Positions 20,740 through 36,600 of a DNA stretch of 64,000 bases are shown one piece after another. The stretch comes from Ascidia mentula (taxonomy: Eukaryota; Chordata; Ascidiacea; Phlebobranchia; Ascidiidae). Under the pieces are notes generated by a model. It was not told the origin of the DNA. It was given only the letters and a program-made list of their open reading frames with translations, and searched no databases. The DNA is taken from the NCBI GenBank assembly GCA_947561715.1, contig OX387200.1, positions 6,512,501 to 6,576,500 on the forward strand, read 5' to 3'. Made by a program: the position numbers and the translations under genes. Position 1 is the stretch's first letter, and each line of letters opens with the position of its first letter.

Positions 20740-21497
20740 TATTGTGACTCTCCTAAACCCTTTGTACAAAAACTATGCTGGCCTGTTGACTAAGTGCACT
20801 GCCTTGATATTGTAATACACACATTTTTATAACAAGTAAGAATTTTGGAGTTGGGAACCAAGTTATGATTTTGTAAATATTGCTCTCTGCAAAGTTCATC
20901 CGCTTTCAAAAGTGTGCAAATTTCTCTTGATGTGTTCTGTTTTTTGGTAGTTGGTGTTTTATGTTGTATTCCATTTCTTTCTGTTAAGTGAACCTCCTAA
21001 GTAAATGCCTGATAATGTCTTCAATATGTTTTGTAGTTTAAGTCAGTGGAAATTTAATGTTTGAATTGGTCCATGCTTTTTGTTGTAATCAATAATGGAA
21101 AATTTACTTTGACAGGTCATTTAAACAATTAGAAATAAATGTTTGGTTGCAATGTAAATATATGGTGCTATAGTTTTTTTTTATTTTGGTTCTGATCAAT
21201 TTTGAAGCTATAATATATTTGAACTTGTTTCATCACTAAATAACTACAAATTTGTGCATTATTTTCCTTATAAGCCTGCAGTATTTGCAACATATAAAAT
21301 TAACCATGCCTTCAATTGAATTTGGAATTGAAATAAGTAGCAATTGAATGTTTAAATGTGTTCCATTGTTAATAATTTTATAATTCATGTATATTATTGT
21401 TCCCACTACTTTTGCATTTCTGCTAATACTTCGCTTCTCCTCTGTTTAGGAAGTAGATAAATTACTTTAAAGATCCACTTGATGTGTATTTTATAAA
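20740..21497 (+). other. 3' UTR of the tetraspan gene and gap to glycerol kinase
   Basis: AT-rich untranslated sequence runs to the AATAAA at 21134-21139. About 310 nt further on, a pyrimidine-rich AG (CTTCTCCTCTGTTTAG, ending about 21450) precedes the next start codon by under 50 nt. It is a candidate cis or spliced-leader acceptor for the glycerol kinase message. No other exon is seen. Confidence 0.45.
21134..21139 (+). terminator. Polyadenylation signal
   Basis: AATAAA about 395 nt after the tetraspan stop codon, followed by T/G-rich sequence; the most likely 3' end signal for that gene. Confidence 0.5.
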
Positions 21498-26612
<5,115 letters not shown>

Positions 26613-28709
26613 CGTCATTTTGGCAATGCTTTGCGCCACCAAGTGGCTGCAGGTTGAATAATTCAACTGCGTATGCGCTCAAAGCAAAAGTGTGTTGGTG
26701 TTCTGTCGTATTGTTTACGCGTGTGTATCAAGTGTTAAACGACCTATACAGTGTTTTTAAACGTTGGGAGAATGTCGACACGTGGTTTAATGTAGCACTA
26801 TCAAACTTTCAGACATGTATTGTACATCGACGTTCGTTCAGTTCATCACAAACCAACGTAGGCTTACATTAAATGCAACTATCTTATCTTTTGGGTTAGA
26901 AATTAAGAAGTTGCTCAACTGTTATTGCAATTTTAACGAATTCGTTATACACACTTTGTTTTGCTTTTATATGTGTTGACAGACTGACGCCCGTGGGCGC
27001 TACAGAGCACTGGGTGACAATCTCATGGGTGAAAATATTGCCTTACAGCTTACTCAAAATAGCTAGTTAATCAATCGCACACCAACTAATCGCAAAAATT
27101 GCATGAATAATTTTAATTCTCCACATGGCTGGCCAATCTAATCAGTCCTTTAGTGTCGTAGAGTTGGTTGAAAAATGGGATAAATTTGTTCCCCTGTGTA
27201 ATGCATAGTAAATCTCAATTGTAAAATTATGTTCTTTGAACTTGCGGTTAACAGCCCATACAAGGTTGAATTCACTTGTTGCACCCAAATGCTCAATCCA
27301 ATTTGCATGACGCAAAAACAACGAGTGTTTTTCTGTATTTCGGCAATTGCAAACGCTTTAGTGTACATTTACCGCGAGACCAAAGCACCATATGTGCCAC
27401 ACTCATATTAACAACAAGTGTCGAAAAGTATTGCAACTTTTGCTGAGAGCAATTGATAATCAATACCATTTTATTTTCATCCAAATCCTCATCTTCATAC
27501 GCATGATTTATCTACGTTTTTTGTCGATTGTGATGTTTCGTCAAGTTGTCGGTAAGCATGCAGATCACACAACTAATTTGCCGACATTTTAACCTTTCAA
27601 ACCAGCTACTTGTGCTTCCTTTGCCGCCGAAACCACATCCAAGTCATTTCCAACAAAGTAGAGCAAACCTACCTCTTGTGACGTCATACTGCTAAAGGTG
27701 TTTACCGTGTTTTTTTATTTTTTCGCTTTAATAAACCAACATGCTAATTTGCATCCAAGTGTCACTGGCTGCTGTTTTGGTGTTTACGGGATCTTTTCGT
27801 TCCATTCCTATTTTGCACTCTTGCAAGTTTGGTTTTTATGCAAGTCAGGGTTCTTCAGTCGTCATTCAGTCAAAAAGGCTCGGGAGACCACACGCAATTT
27901 CAATCCGAAAGATTGGCGTCAAAATGCACAACTTCGAAATTATATAAATTCTTTTTGTTTGTTTTATTGCTGGAAATTCCATACCACGTGGAGCCATTGC
28001 ATTTTTTTTTACAAAAACGCAATCTTGGCAACTTTCTGGATGTTCATATTTAGTTTTTTCCCACAATACTGGGGTACGAAATATTTTGACCCGTTTACAG
28101 CCAGGTGGTTTTCGCCCTGTTGCGAGATTTTTATATTCCGGTTCACGGCATAAAAACAAACAATTGAACGGACACAGTGAAGACAACAAAGACAGTTACA
28201 ATGAAGAAATTACACAGATTGTTTATCAGAGCTTGTCGTTGTCATCTTTTAATAGGTCGGTGTGTTTGCTTATGGGGGTATTCCCTCCTCCGTAGTTTGC
28301 AGGTCGGTGAATCCCCCTTTCCAACTAAAAAAAATGAAACAAAACGTTTTGAAGGAAAGAATGTACAAATAAAAAGAAAAACTGAGTCCAGTGCATGGGA
28401 GAGTGGAATCACATCGGTAGAAATAACGTAATATGATTCGATTAGAGCAGTTGTAATCAAACGTTTTTGGATCACGGCACACCTGTTTATGATTTTTTTT
28501 ACACAACACATGTCGAAGTTTTTTTGCCAACTATTGTCAATTAGTAAAACTTTCGACAGCAGATTCCGGAACACAGTTTGAAAAATCATGAATTATAGAA
28601 TGAGAAAGTGGGGGAAAAACACATTTCTTAAAAAAATGCTGAATATGCTTTACATCAAGCATCTGATTTCACCGAAAAAGGAGTAAGCGAAATATACATG
28701 TTGCACAAT

Positions 28710-28836
28710 ACAATTGTGGTATATATCATGAAGCAACAGGGCTCAGATTGAAGTCAGCAGATTTATTTGTAAAAAAATCGATTTCGCTTATGTAAGCATC
28801 GTCAGTTTCTTTTTCAAATAGAAACAATTGTGGTAT
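28710..28836 (-). mobile_element. About 100-nt hammerhead-bearing insertion with 13-nt target duplication
   Basis: ACAATTGTGGTAT is present at 28710-28722 and at 28824-28836. The 101 nt between are related to the insert at 19178-19275: both have an ATTTATTT stretch, then TTTCGCTTA or TTTCGCTAA, then AAGCATC, followed by the complement of CTGANGA. Confidence 0.7.
28782..28805 (-). ncRNA. Hammerhead-ribozyme core, perfect stem II
   Basis: The minus strand has CTGACGA (28805-28799), a perfect 5-bp stem II (GCTTA/TAAGC, loop CA) and GAAA (28785-28782). A possible stem III (GATTT/AAATC) follows; stem I is unclear. Confidence 0.6.
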
Positions 28837-29000
28837 TGATTATATATAAGTGCTGTGACGAGGGGGGATGGTGCTATCAGTAACTGGGTGTCTTTGGCGA
28901 TAGAATAGGTTGTTCTCTATTATTTTAAGCTGTAACATCTCTGCATTTCGTGAATTAACATAGAAGTGCTGCTGTTGGCGTTATAAGCAATTTATCCCTA

Positions 29001-32000
29001 TTAAAGTAAACACAAATCTACCGCTTGGTCGAGAACTTTATCGCTGCGAAGTTTGATTTCTAGAGGATCTGTGAGGGATTCTTGAAGTTTTTGGATTTCG
29101 CGAACTGCCTGTTTCTTCGCTTTGCGTAATTTGACAACATCTGCTTCCAAGTTCTCCATTGACCTTAAACGACAGAGACGTTGAAAATGGTCAAAATTTC
29201 GAATGGGCAGTATTAATAAATCTATTGACTGTGAATTTAAAAACAATCGAGTTACGTCATTCAAACTTACTAAACTCTCAATGTTCTAAACGATCCAAAG
29301 GATATATTCCTACCATTAGGCTCAAACAAAACTACCATAAGACATTGATGCACTCGCATGATGATAGTGCAAAACATGCGATTCAATCGAAAAAAGAAGT
29401 CCTTCGAACCGGATTTGAACCAGTGACCTATGGATTTCTGAGGTTCGCAACCACTACAGTCCACCGCTCTACCAACTGAGCTATCGAAGGGACAAGGATT
29501 ATCAGCTACAAAGCAGTAGGAGTTTTCCAACACCACCCGTACGCCATATGCTTAAGCTAGTTTGCTCTGCAATTATTTCGAGTGCACTTCACAGGATCAC
29601 GGCATATGTTAAGAGGAATAACTTCGAAGCGCGGCATTACTTCCTGTTCCTGCTGTTGGATGGATGCTGGTCACTCACATTACCCACTTTGTTGCCGAGA
29701 AATAACAAAAAACGTGAATAAAAAACCAATCCTATACTCGTTTGATGCATAATGTGTTTTTGCATTTTTATTTGTTGACTCATGGAACCAAGCAGAGGGT
29801 CGGGGGTCGAGGCAAGTCGGCCAGGAGCCTAACGATCTATAACCGTATTGTCTCCCGCCAGCGCTGTTCAAACTCGATCAGGTGTGTCTTCGCTTGCCTA
29901 ATGCGTTGAGAATATTTTACCATTGTTAAATATTAACATATTGACGGCGATAATCCGCTACGATATGTGCTACACTCCACTTGTTTAACTACCTACCGAT
30001 CGTCGCTCGACTTTTAAATGTAAACATGAGAAGTTTACACAAGAAACATGTACACGTGGTGACTGAAGTGCACAGCATACAGTGGGAACGAAAGAAAAAA
30101 AATCCTTCGAACCGGATTTGAACCAGTGACCTATGGATTTCTGAGGCATTGCAACCACTACAGTCCACCGCTCTACCAACTGAGCTATCGAAGGGACAAG
30201 GATTAGTAGCTGCAATGCAGTAGGAGTTTTCCAACACCACCCGTACGCCATATGCTTAAGTTAGTTTACTCTCCAACTATACCGAGTGCACTTCACAGAA
30301 TCATGGCGTATGTTAAGAGGGATAACTTCGATGCGCTATATTGCATCCTGTTCTTGTCGCGCCACATGCGTATATATTGGATGTGGCATCAGTAAATCGA
30401 CAAACAAAATATCAATATTAACTTATCGTGAGTAAGGGATTACTTAAGTAATAAACGTGTCTGATCATGAACCAACCGCCAATGCTTCAGGACTTTTCTG
30501 TTCGTTGGTAAAAACCTATTTTCGCCCATATGGGGGTTCACATCACACCAAACAGCAAAATACCAGAAAACAGCAATGAATTATTTGTAAACCCGCCCCA
30601 AAAGTCAACAATCCCGGTGCACAAAATAGACCAATGCTATAATTACCTCACACCGCACCCCAATACAAATCATCGCCACGAAAGCATCCCCATTTCGGGG
30701 ATCAGAATTTTTCCCGCAAAAGACCAGAGCACATATGGGCCTCTAATTACCGCACGGCGCGCGCACTCAATAGCATTTAACTTATATACCTTTCTCGCTG
30801 GGAGTGGAGGGCACGGACCGTCTTCTTTGATTTAGCGATCACGTCTTGGAAGGTCATGCCAGGAGCTGTGCTCGCACGCGATGCAGACGAAGCAAGTCAA
30901 GGAAACTGGATTTGAAGCACGTGACCCGACGTCGAGTCTTGGATTATTTACGTGCCCGAGACCGAAACCACGTGACCGACCACGAGATGTCATTATATCG
31001 CACATGGAGAAAAGGCCTACATGGTGGTGGAAAGGGCATCGCCAGTAATTTTAACGGATTTCAGGAGAAAGTGGGTGGCGTGAGTTATTGTCCGCATCGG
31101 GTCGGCGCCCAGTGGTCGGTATTTTACATCTCTGAGCGCATTGATCTCATTGTGTGAAGTCACTCGCCGATCCGCCCACATCATCTGCAGGTGTCTATTT
31201 TTACGGCCAAGAATAGCTTTGACCCCGTATTTGGAATTTTAAAGTAATATATTGACATCCGCTACACCTGAGAGATATTTTTCGATGACATCATTATGTC
31301 ACAACATACAACGGACATCAAAATAACAAAATATATATTTGGTAAATTAAAATTTATATTCCAGTATATATGTCTATGAGAATTATGTTGTTTTTGTGTA
31401 AAACAAACTTTGCTGTCGGTTATTTATGTTTTTGGACGCATTTTGTGGCAATTAGACAACATATCGAAAATAAGTTTTAGTTTGATGTATAATCCCACAG
31501 GAAAGCAGCAGATCACAATAGTAAATGGTTGGGAATACTTCCATTCAAATAAAATGTTCATACTTGAATTTGCAATACAGCCTGTGTGTCATGTTACGGT
31601 GTTCGTATAGAAAACAAGCAATAAAAAATACGTCCGGTAGGTATTAAAATATTTCCAACACGCTATTCATCAAATGACAAATGTTACCGTGGACTAGTTG
31701 AAAGACCAACAATGCCGAAAGGTCATTTCCAGCCTAAAACTGGGTGTTCAATCACACAAGTGTCCCACTTTCGGTCGCCCGCCCGGCTCGCGAAACCTCG
31801 GGCTTATCTGCTAAGCCTGCAAATCGCGTGCACTTGACTACTGGGGCAGGGCGCGGCCAGGATCGATCGGCTCGGCAAAATCCGACTCCGCCCTGTAGCC
31901 CTAATCTGCTAGGTACCGCGGATCAGCAGAGGTGTTGGTCGTAACATGAACTACGTGAATTTGGCACCATTCGCTGCAACCAAATTACGGAAACGCGAGG

Positions 32001-33674
32001 CTGTTTGGGGGCGATACCGCGCTCCAAATGACCGCCAATAGACCAGCGGGGTGTTTGGGCGAGTTATTAACGGCTAAAAAGGTGGAGCAGCCGGCAAAAT
32101 GCTTGCGAAGTTTTCCGGTGGTGAACTGCCGCGTCTAAGATGAGCAATATGTCGGGTTCGGAAATGGATCGACGGTAATCACTAGAAGGGTATCAATTGG
32201 GCGAGCCTATCCATAAAGTTAAGATTGATGGCATGAGGTTTACGACGATGGAGTGTCTGTGTATATGTGAAGGATTACGGAGTGTTGTGTGTTGTGCCCG
32301 AGTCATAAGTCCGGGCCGCATTGGCGCCAAACTCGATATCAAACAGACTAAGTAGCAATGGATGGGCGGATGGCAACATTTTGGCATTTGATGTGGCTTG
32401 CTTTATATGCAATAACGTTGCACTGTATAAATGCAAGCAAAAATGGTTTTGATTTAATTGGTCTTAAAATAAAACAATTGGCGTCGGAGGACTGAAATTA
32501 TGATAAAAATCATCATAATAAAAAAAAAACTGTTGTCTTACTTCGGCATGCACGTATTTTTAAGCTGTTTGATGACATTCTTAGAGAACAAGCAACCGAT
32601 TCAATTAGCTTATTGCTGGCTTTTATCCTTAAAGCAGCCATTGCCTCCTTTTAACAAAAATCCATTACGAACAAATTAAAGGATATGGTTGCTGGAGGAC
32701 TTCTGTTCGCCTCATGCTCTTTCCGGGAACTTCTTTGTCTCTGAGTTGGCGGATGTAAAGGTGGTGAGCCACCAAAGGACTCCGGCCTCCAAGATTGAAA
32801 AGAACGCGCTCGTAATCAGGACCCGGCCCAGCCTGAGCAGAGTCTAAAAGTAAAAGGAAACTTTTTACCTCACAACAGATACAACAGGTCCTATATGGGT
32901 TGCTTTATTCTCAGTAATTAAACAGCATTTGTTTGTAATTGGCTTCTTGTAATAGAGTACAGCAAATTGTTGCAAAAATTACGAAACAGATTCACAAGAA
33001 TGATTTACAGTATGGCCTGTGTTACAATTCTAAACTCGTCTGAATCTGTGTTACATCAAAAAAGCCAAGTGGTTACTACGCCTTAGCCAGCGTAAAGAAA
33101 TACCTTTCATCGAACTCGAACGGCGCTGACGATTGGACAACCTTGCTGTGGATCGGTATTGGCTGTCTTGTCGTGACTCCGGTTCTCCGCTCGATTTGAT
33201 CGGCCTAAAATTTGTTGTTATTTTTTTGTAAACTTGCAGAAATTGATTTTTTATTCACGTATTTGTTATTCTGCGACAACAAATAATGTTGGCGAAATAC
33301 AAATAATCAGAGAACTGCCGACAGATGTGTACACTATCTCGACCTGTAAGGACTTATCATCAGTGAAGCTAGTGATTGTGGCACTATCGTTTAAACTAGC
33401 AGGTACCCAGATTTTGTGTACCTTTCGGTCAACGTCGATCCGTTATGGCTTTCCGCAAATATACAAATAACCTGTATCTATTAACCAATACAGTACAAAT
33501 ACAGTAAAAAGTGCGTGATATCCTTGAATTAACACTACTTTAAACACTTTAAGCAAGCTTACTGTGTTGCACCCTCGTCGTCGATGACCGCGATCTTAAT
33601 TTCGGGTAAATCGTCACCGCCACCAGTGGGCGCTACACTCGCATCTGGAAGAATTTCTTCGAGGTCAAAGGTCA
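29001..33674 (-). CDS. FAM227-type (FWWh) protein, 3' exons
   Basis: Four exons on the minus strand: 33674-33563 (112 nt), 33204-33104 (101 nt), 32843-32669 (175 nt) and 29163-29001 (163 nt with TAA stop). All junctions are GT-AG and the phases (1, 2, 1, 2) join without a break. The 33674 exon reads FDLEEILPDASV and ends DDEGATQ; the next is Arg/Ser-rich (RQRRSSSMK). The third has FNLGGRSPLVAHHLYIRQL and PGKSMRRTEVLQQP, which matches the conserved part of FAM227A/B proteins (a Phe-Asn-x-x-Gly-x-Ser-Pro-Leu motif, then an RTEV motif). The last exon is a coiled coil (KLRKAKKQAVREIQKLQESL). FAM227 proteins are poorly understood and are mostly linked to ciliated cells and testis, so no function is claimed. 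The last intron (3.5 kb) contains two tRNA-Tyr genes. Its probable 5' exons are at 63.1-63.8 kb. Confidence 0.72.
29400..29490 (-). tRNA. tRNA-Tyr (GTA) with an 18-nt intron
   Basis: The minus strand folds as a complete tRNA of 73 nt plus intron. The acceptor stem is CCTTCGA/TCGAAGG with discriminator A (29400), the A box is TAGCTCAGTTGGTAGAGC and the B box GGTTCAAATCC. The anticodon stem is GTGGA/TCCAT with loop CTGTAG-A, giving anticodon GTA. The intron sits one base after the anticodon, the usual place for tRNA-Tyr. Confidence 0.93.
30103..30194 (-). tRNA. tRNA-Tyr (GTA) with a 19-nt intron
   Basis: The mature part is the same 73 nt as at 29400-29490, including acceptor, anticodon and T arms. 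The intron is one base longer and differs in the middle. About 700 nt from the other copy, same strand. Confidence 0.93.
33337..33363 (-). ncRNA. Decayed hammerhead-like core
   Basis: The minus strand has CTGATGA (33363-33357), a weak stem II (CCT/AGG) and GAGA where GAAA is required (33340-33337). It lies in the FAM227 intron between exons 33563 and 33204. A relic rather than an active ribozyme. Confidence 0.3.
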
Positions 33675-36600
33675 CTGCAAAGCAAGTAAAAAGCAAGGGT
33701 AATGTTAGCGTTCATGATGTAATATTTTTAAGAGTAAATACACAGCCAGAGAATTTTTCATAAAAAAAACAACTATACGTGGCAAGCAAAATTTGTACGA
33801 TCAATATTTTACTACATTGACAGAATGATAATAAAATTTGCAAACACGTCGCTTTGTTTGATGAACTAGGTTGTAGTTTTCAACAAAGAACTAATGTATG
33901 ATAAATAGAATCAAGGAATTTAAAGTTCTACCATGCGCCGGACTAATTACGGATAAAATTTTCACCATTTAAATATATTTTTCCAAACAGGTTTAATTGA
34001 ATGAAGTAAAGCAATCGAGGCTGTCGATGGCATTACCACAGTTTTAGCTTTAATTCAGTGTTGAACGCTGCGATTGGCAGAAATCTGGGACAATCCCGGC
34101 TTAGGGATTTTCGGATTGCGCAACAAGAGGGTCACATTTGATTTGAGCTAAAGATAGCACCGAGCCATGACACGTTACATGAAGTTTCAGAACTGGTGCT
34201 GGGGATATCGGTAGTTGCATAAGAGTGGCAGCGAAGCGTGACCAGCAGGACACGGGACCATTACGTAACGCCCCACTATGATGGCCTTTGCACGCGTATG
34301 GTGAAACAATACACGCAGGGCATAACACAAAAGAGGATTCGATACGTTTGCAATTAACTATATGCAAGGACCAGAAGCACATAACTTAAATGGATTAAAA
34401 CTTAAAACTAAAGTTAATTTTTTCTTCATTTTTTTTAAGTATTAGCTGGACTGAACCAAATGATTGCACTAAAAACAACATTGATGCAGGTGCTTATACC
34501 CATATTTACATTACATTATAAAGTTGTATGTAGCCTATACTGTTATACACTCAGCAGACACGTTTTGATATTTCGTCCACAAGAAAATACCCCCGATAGA
34601 TGGATCTTGCTATGCAGAAAGTAGCATAAGGTTTTGTAAATCCCTTTTAATGCATGGATCCTGTTCCGCGGGCACTTTTCCGTGGCATTGTGCATTTTCG
34701 GCGAATAACAAGCGATTCACGACCACTTTTGTTTTGGCGATAGAACGTAATGCTGAATCGAAGCTATTACGGGATTAGGTTCGGTGCAGTACAAAGCGAT
34801 GGCGGGACCCACAGTGGGTCGCCAAAAGCCAAACGGGAAGAGAACACCACTGACACAACGACGATGACGTGCCCCACCGATTTGGAAGATGATGAAGTCG
34901 ATTGCAATGTTCGGCGAGGCGAAAAATGTTGTTTACAGCAAAGGATGGGCGACAATGCTGCTATTGTGGACGACTTGTGGCAAGTAGCAACAACTCTACT
35001 CTTAGAACAAACATCGGGATTCGGACGGGTGGTAAATGTCAATGGGGCAAGAACGGGTTAGCTAGAAATCCCGACCGGCTTCGTTGTTTAGTCCCGGCCT
35101 CAGGTTGCTTAAATTAGTTTCGACAGCACACAAACAGGCGTAGATATTGTCTGGGGCGGGTTGGGCGCCCGGCCAAGTAAAGGATCGGTAGACGGATGGA
35201 CGGCAAATCCAGGGATCAGTGTAGATTTGATTGATTGGTTGACATTTCACTTCATTCAAGCACTTTTCCGTAAAGCCCCCTATTACCGTGTGGAAAATTG
35301 CCTGGGCGACACTTGGATCCATAAGCATGCCGCGAACTTGAAGGGGACAATGGGAAGCCCGCAGAAGTTGCCAAAGGCACCGGACATCACGAAGGGACAA
35401 CAAATCAAAGCGACAAAGCCCGGCAGCTGCGTTCACACGCACTGTCACTTTTGATTGACAGCGGATCGCGCTAAGGCAAAGGTGTCGCGGGCCACGACCG
35501 CTGTTACAAGATAAGCCGCCGGCATCCGCAAATTGGCGCGTTACACCACCAAAGCACGCCCAGCAGTTGCAGTCAGAGGACAAAGCGACCGATCACCAGG
35601 ATCAGGGCTTAAAGATGCCCCACCTCAGTGGGACAATTCCCAATGACCCCAGTGGGTGCCAATTCGGATACATCCCAATGGCGAGTATGAATCTTTTCCG
35701 CGTGTCGGAATTTGACTGATGGTCGGTAAGTGGCGATTTTCCCACAGACAAGCAGCCGCCGCACCTTGCCTTCCTAATTGCCCCAAATTTAGGAACATTA
35801 CGCTATATTGTCCTGCCCGTAGGAGATTGCCGGTGATGCACATGACACGGGATTTCGCCGCTGCTCGAGCTGAAACGAGCCTGAATCATTTTGACACGAC
35901 CTACTTTAACGCGACGGTGTTCTGAATGCAAATTTGCTGCAAAGAAATTTGCGTCCGAGCGACTCCTTTAAATTACGTTACATTTTCCTGCCATATAGTG
36001 GCTACATCTTCGTTGACAATCTCTCCCCACAGATTTGCCTAATTTGCGAGTTCGGTGGCCGCAGGGTCAAATTTGCGAGGGTCGTGCGGGTAGTCTGGGT
36101 TTCCCTTGTGACTGTCTAAGTATACCGTTGGCGGAAAGACAATTTCCTCGAAAACATTTTGCATTTGAGTTTTATTTGTATTTTACCAGTGTACAGGACG
36201 GGGAGTGGCCGGAGTTACTCGAGGTTAAACGGTGTGCCATCCTAGATCGGACTTACACGAAATCTGAAATATACATTTATTATTGATTTGCGAAAAAAGT
36301 GGTCATTAAGCATTCTTGACGGTCAACCCAGCCATAGGTGTTGCACAGGAGTTAAATAGGGAATTTTCCGTAAACTTGAAAACATATTCTGATGTTATGG
36401 ACACAACTAACGGATTTGCTCATAATTCTGAGAATATTCTGCTGCGACGCAGAAGTATTTCATGCTTTCGCATGATAAAGCAGAACCGAAAATCTATTCT
36501 GATTCAATGAAAATATTTGGTGGGAACTTTCACATAAGCTCATAACAATTAACCTTTTACTATATTTTCGTTAGATTCTTGTTAGAGAGGCGGATTTGGA

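Larger units (their letters stand above)
26613..29000. other. GK 3' region and intergenic sequence
   Basis: No exon is recognised. Several AATAAA-like signals occur (for example near 27730). The only structured item is the small hammerhead-bearing insertion at 28710-28836. Confidence 0.5.
29393..30358. repeat. Tandem duplication carrying the tRNA-Tyr genes
   Basis: The segments from about 29393 to 29655 and 30096 to 30358 align along their length, including the tRNA gene and about 160 nt of its 5' flank (GTAGGAGTTTTCCAACACCA in both). Copy spacing is about 703 nt. The flanks have diverged more than the tRNA bodies. Confidence 0.75.

Noticed and set aside
30846-31157. 103-codon Arg-rich plus-strand frame
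   Set aside because: No recognisable domain and no splice or transcript signals; lies where the composition becomes GC-rich.
35062-35583. 173-codon open frame on the minus strand
   Set aside because: No domain, odd composition rich in Cys and Arg, overlapped by an open frame on the other strand, no splice context. Long chance ORFs are expected in this GC-richer part.
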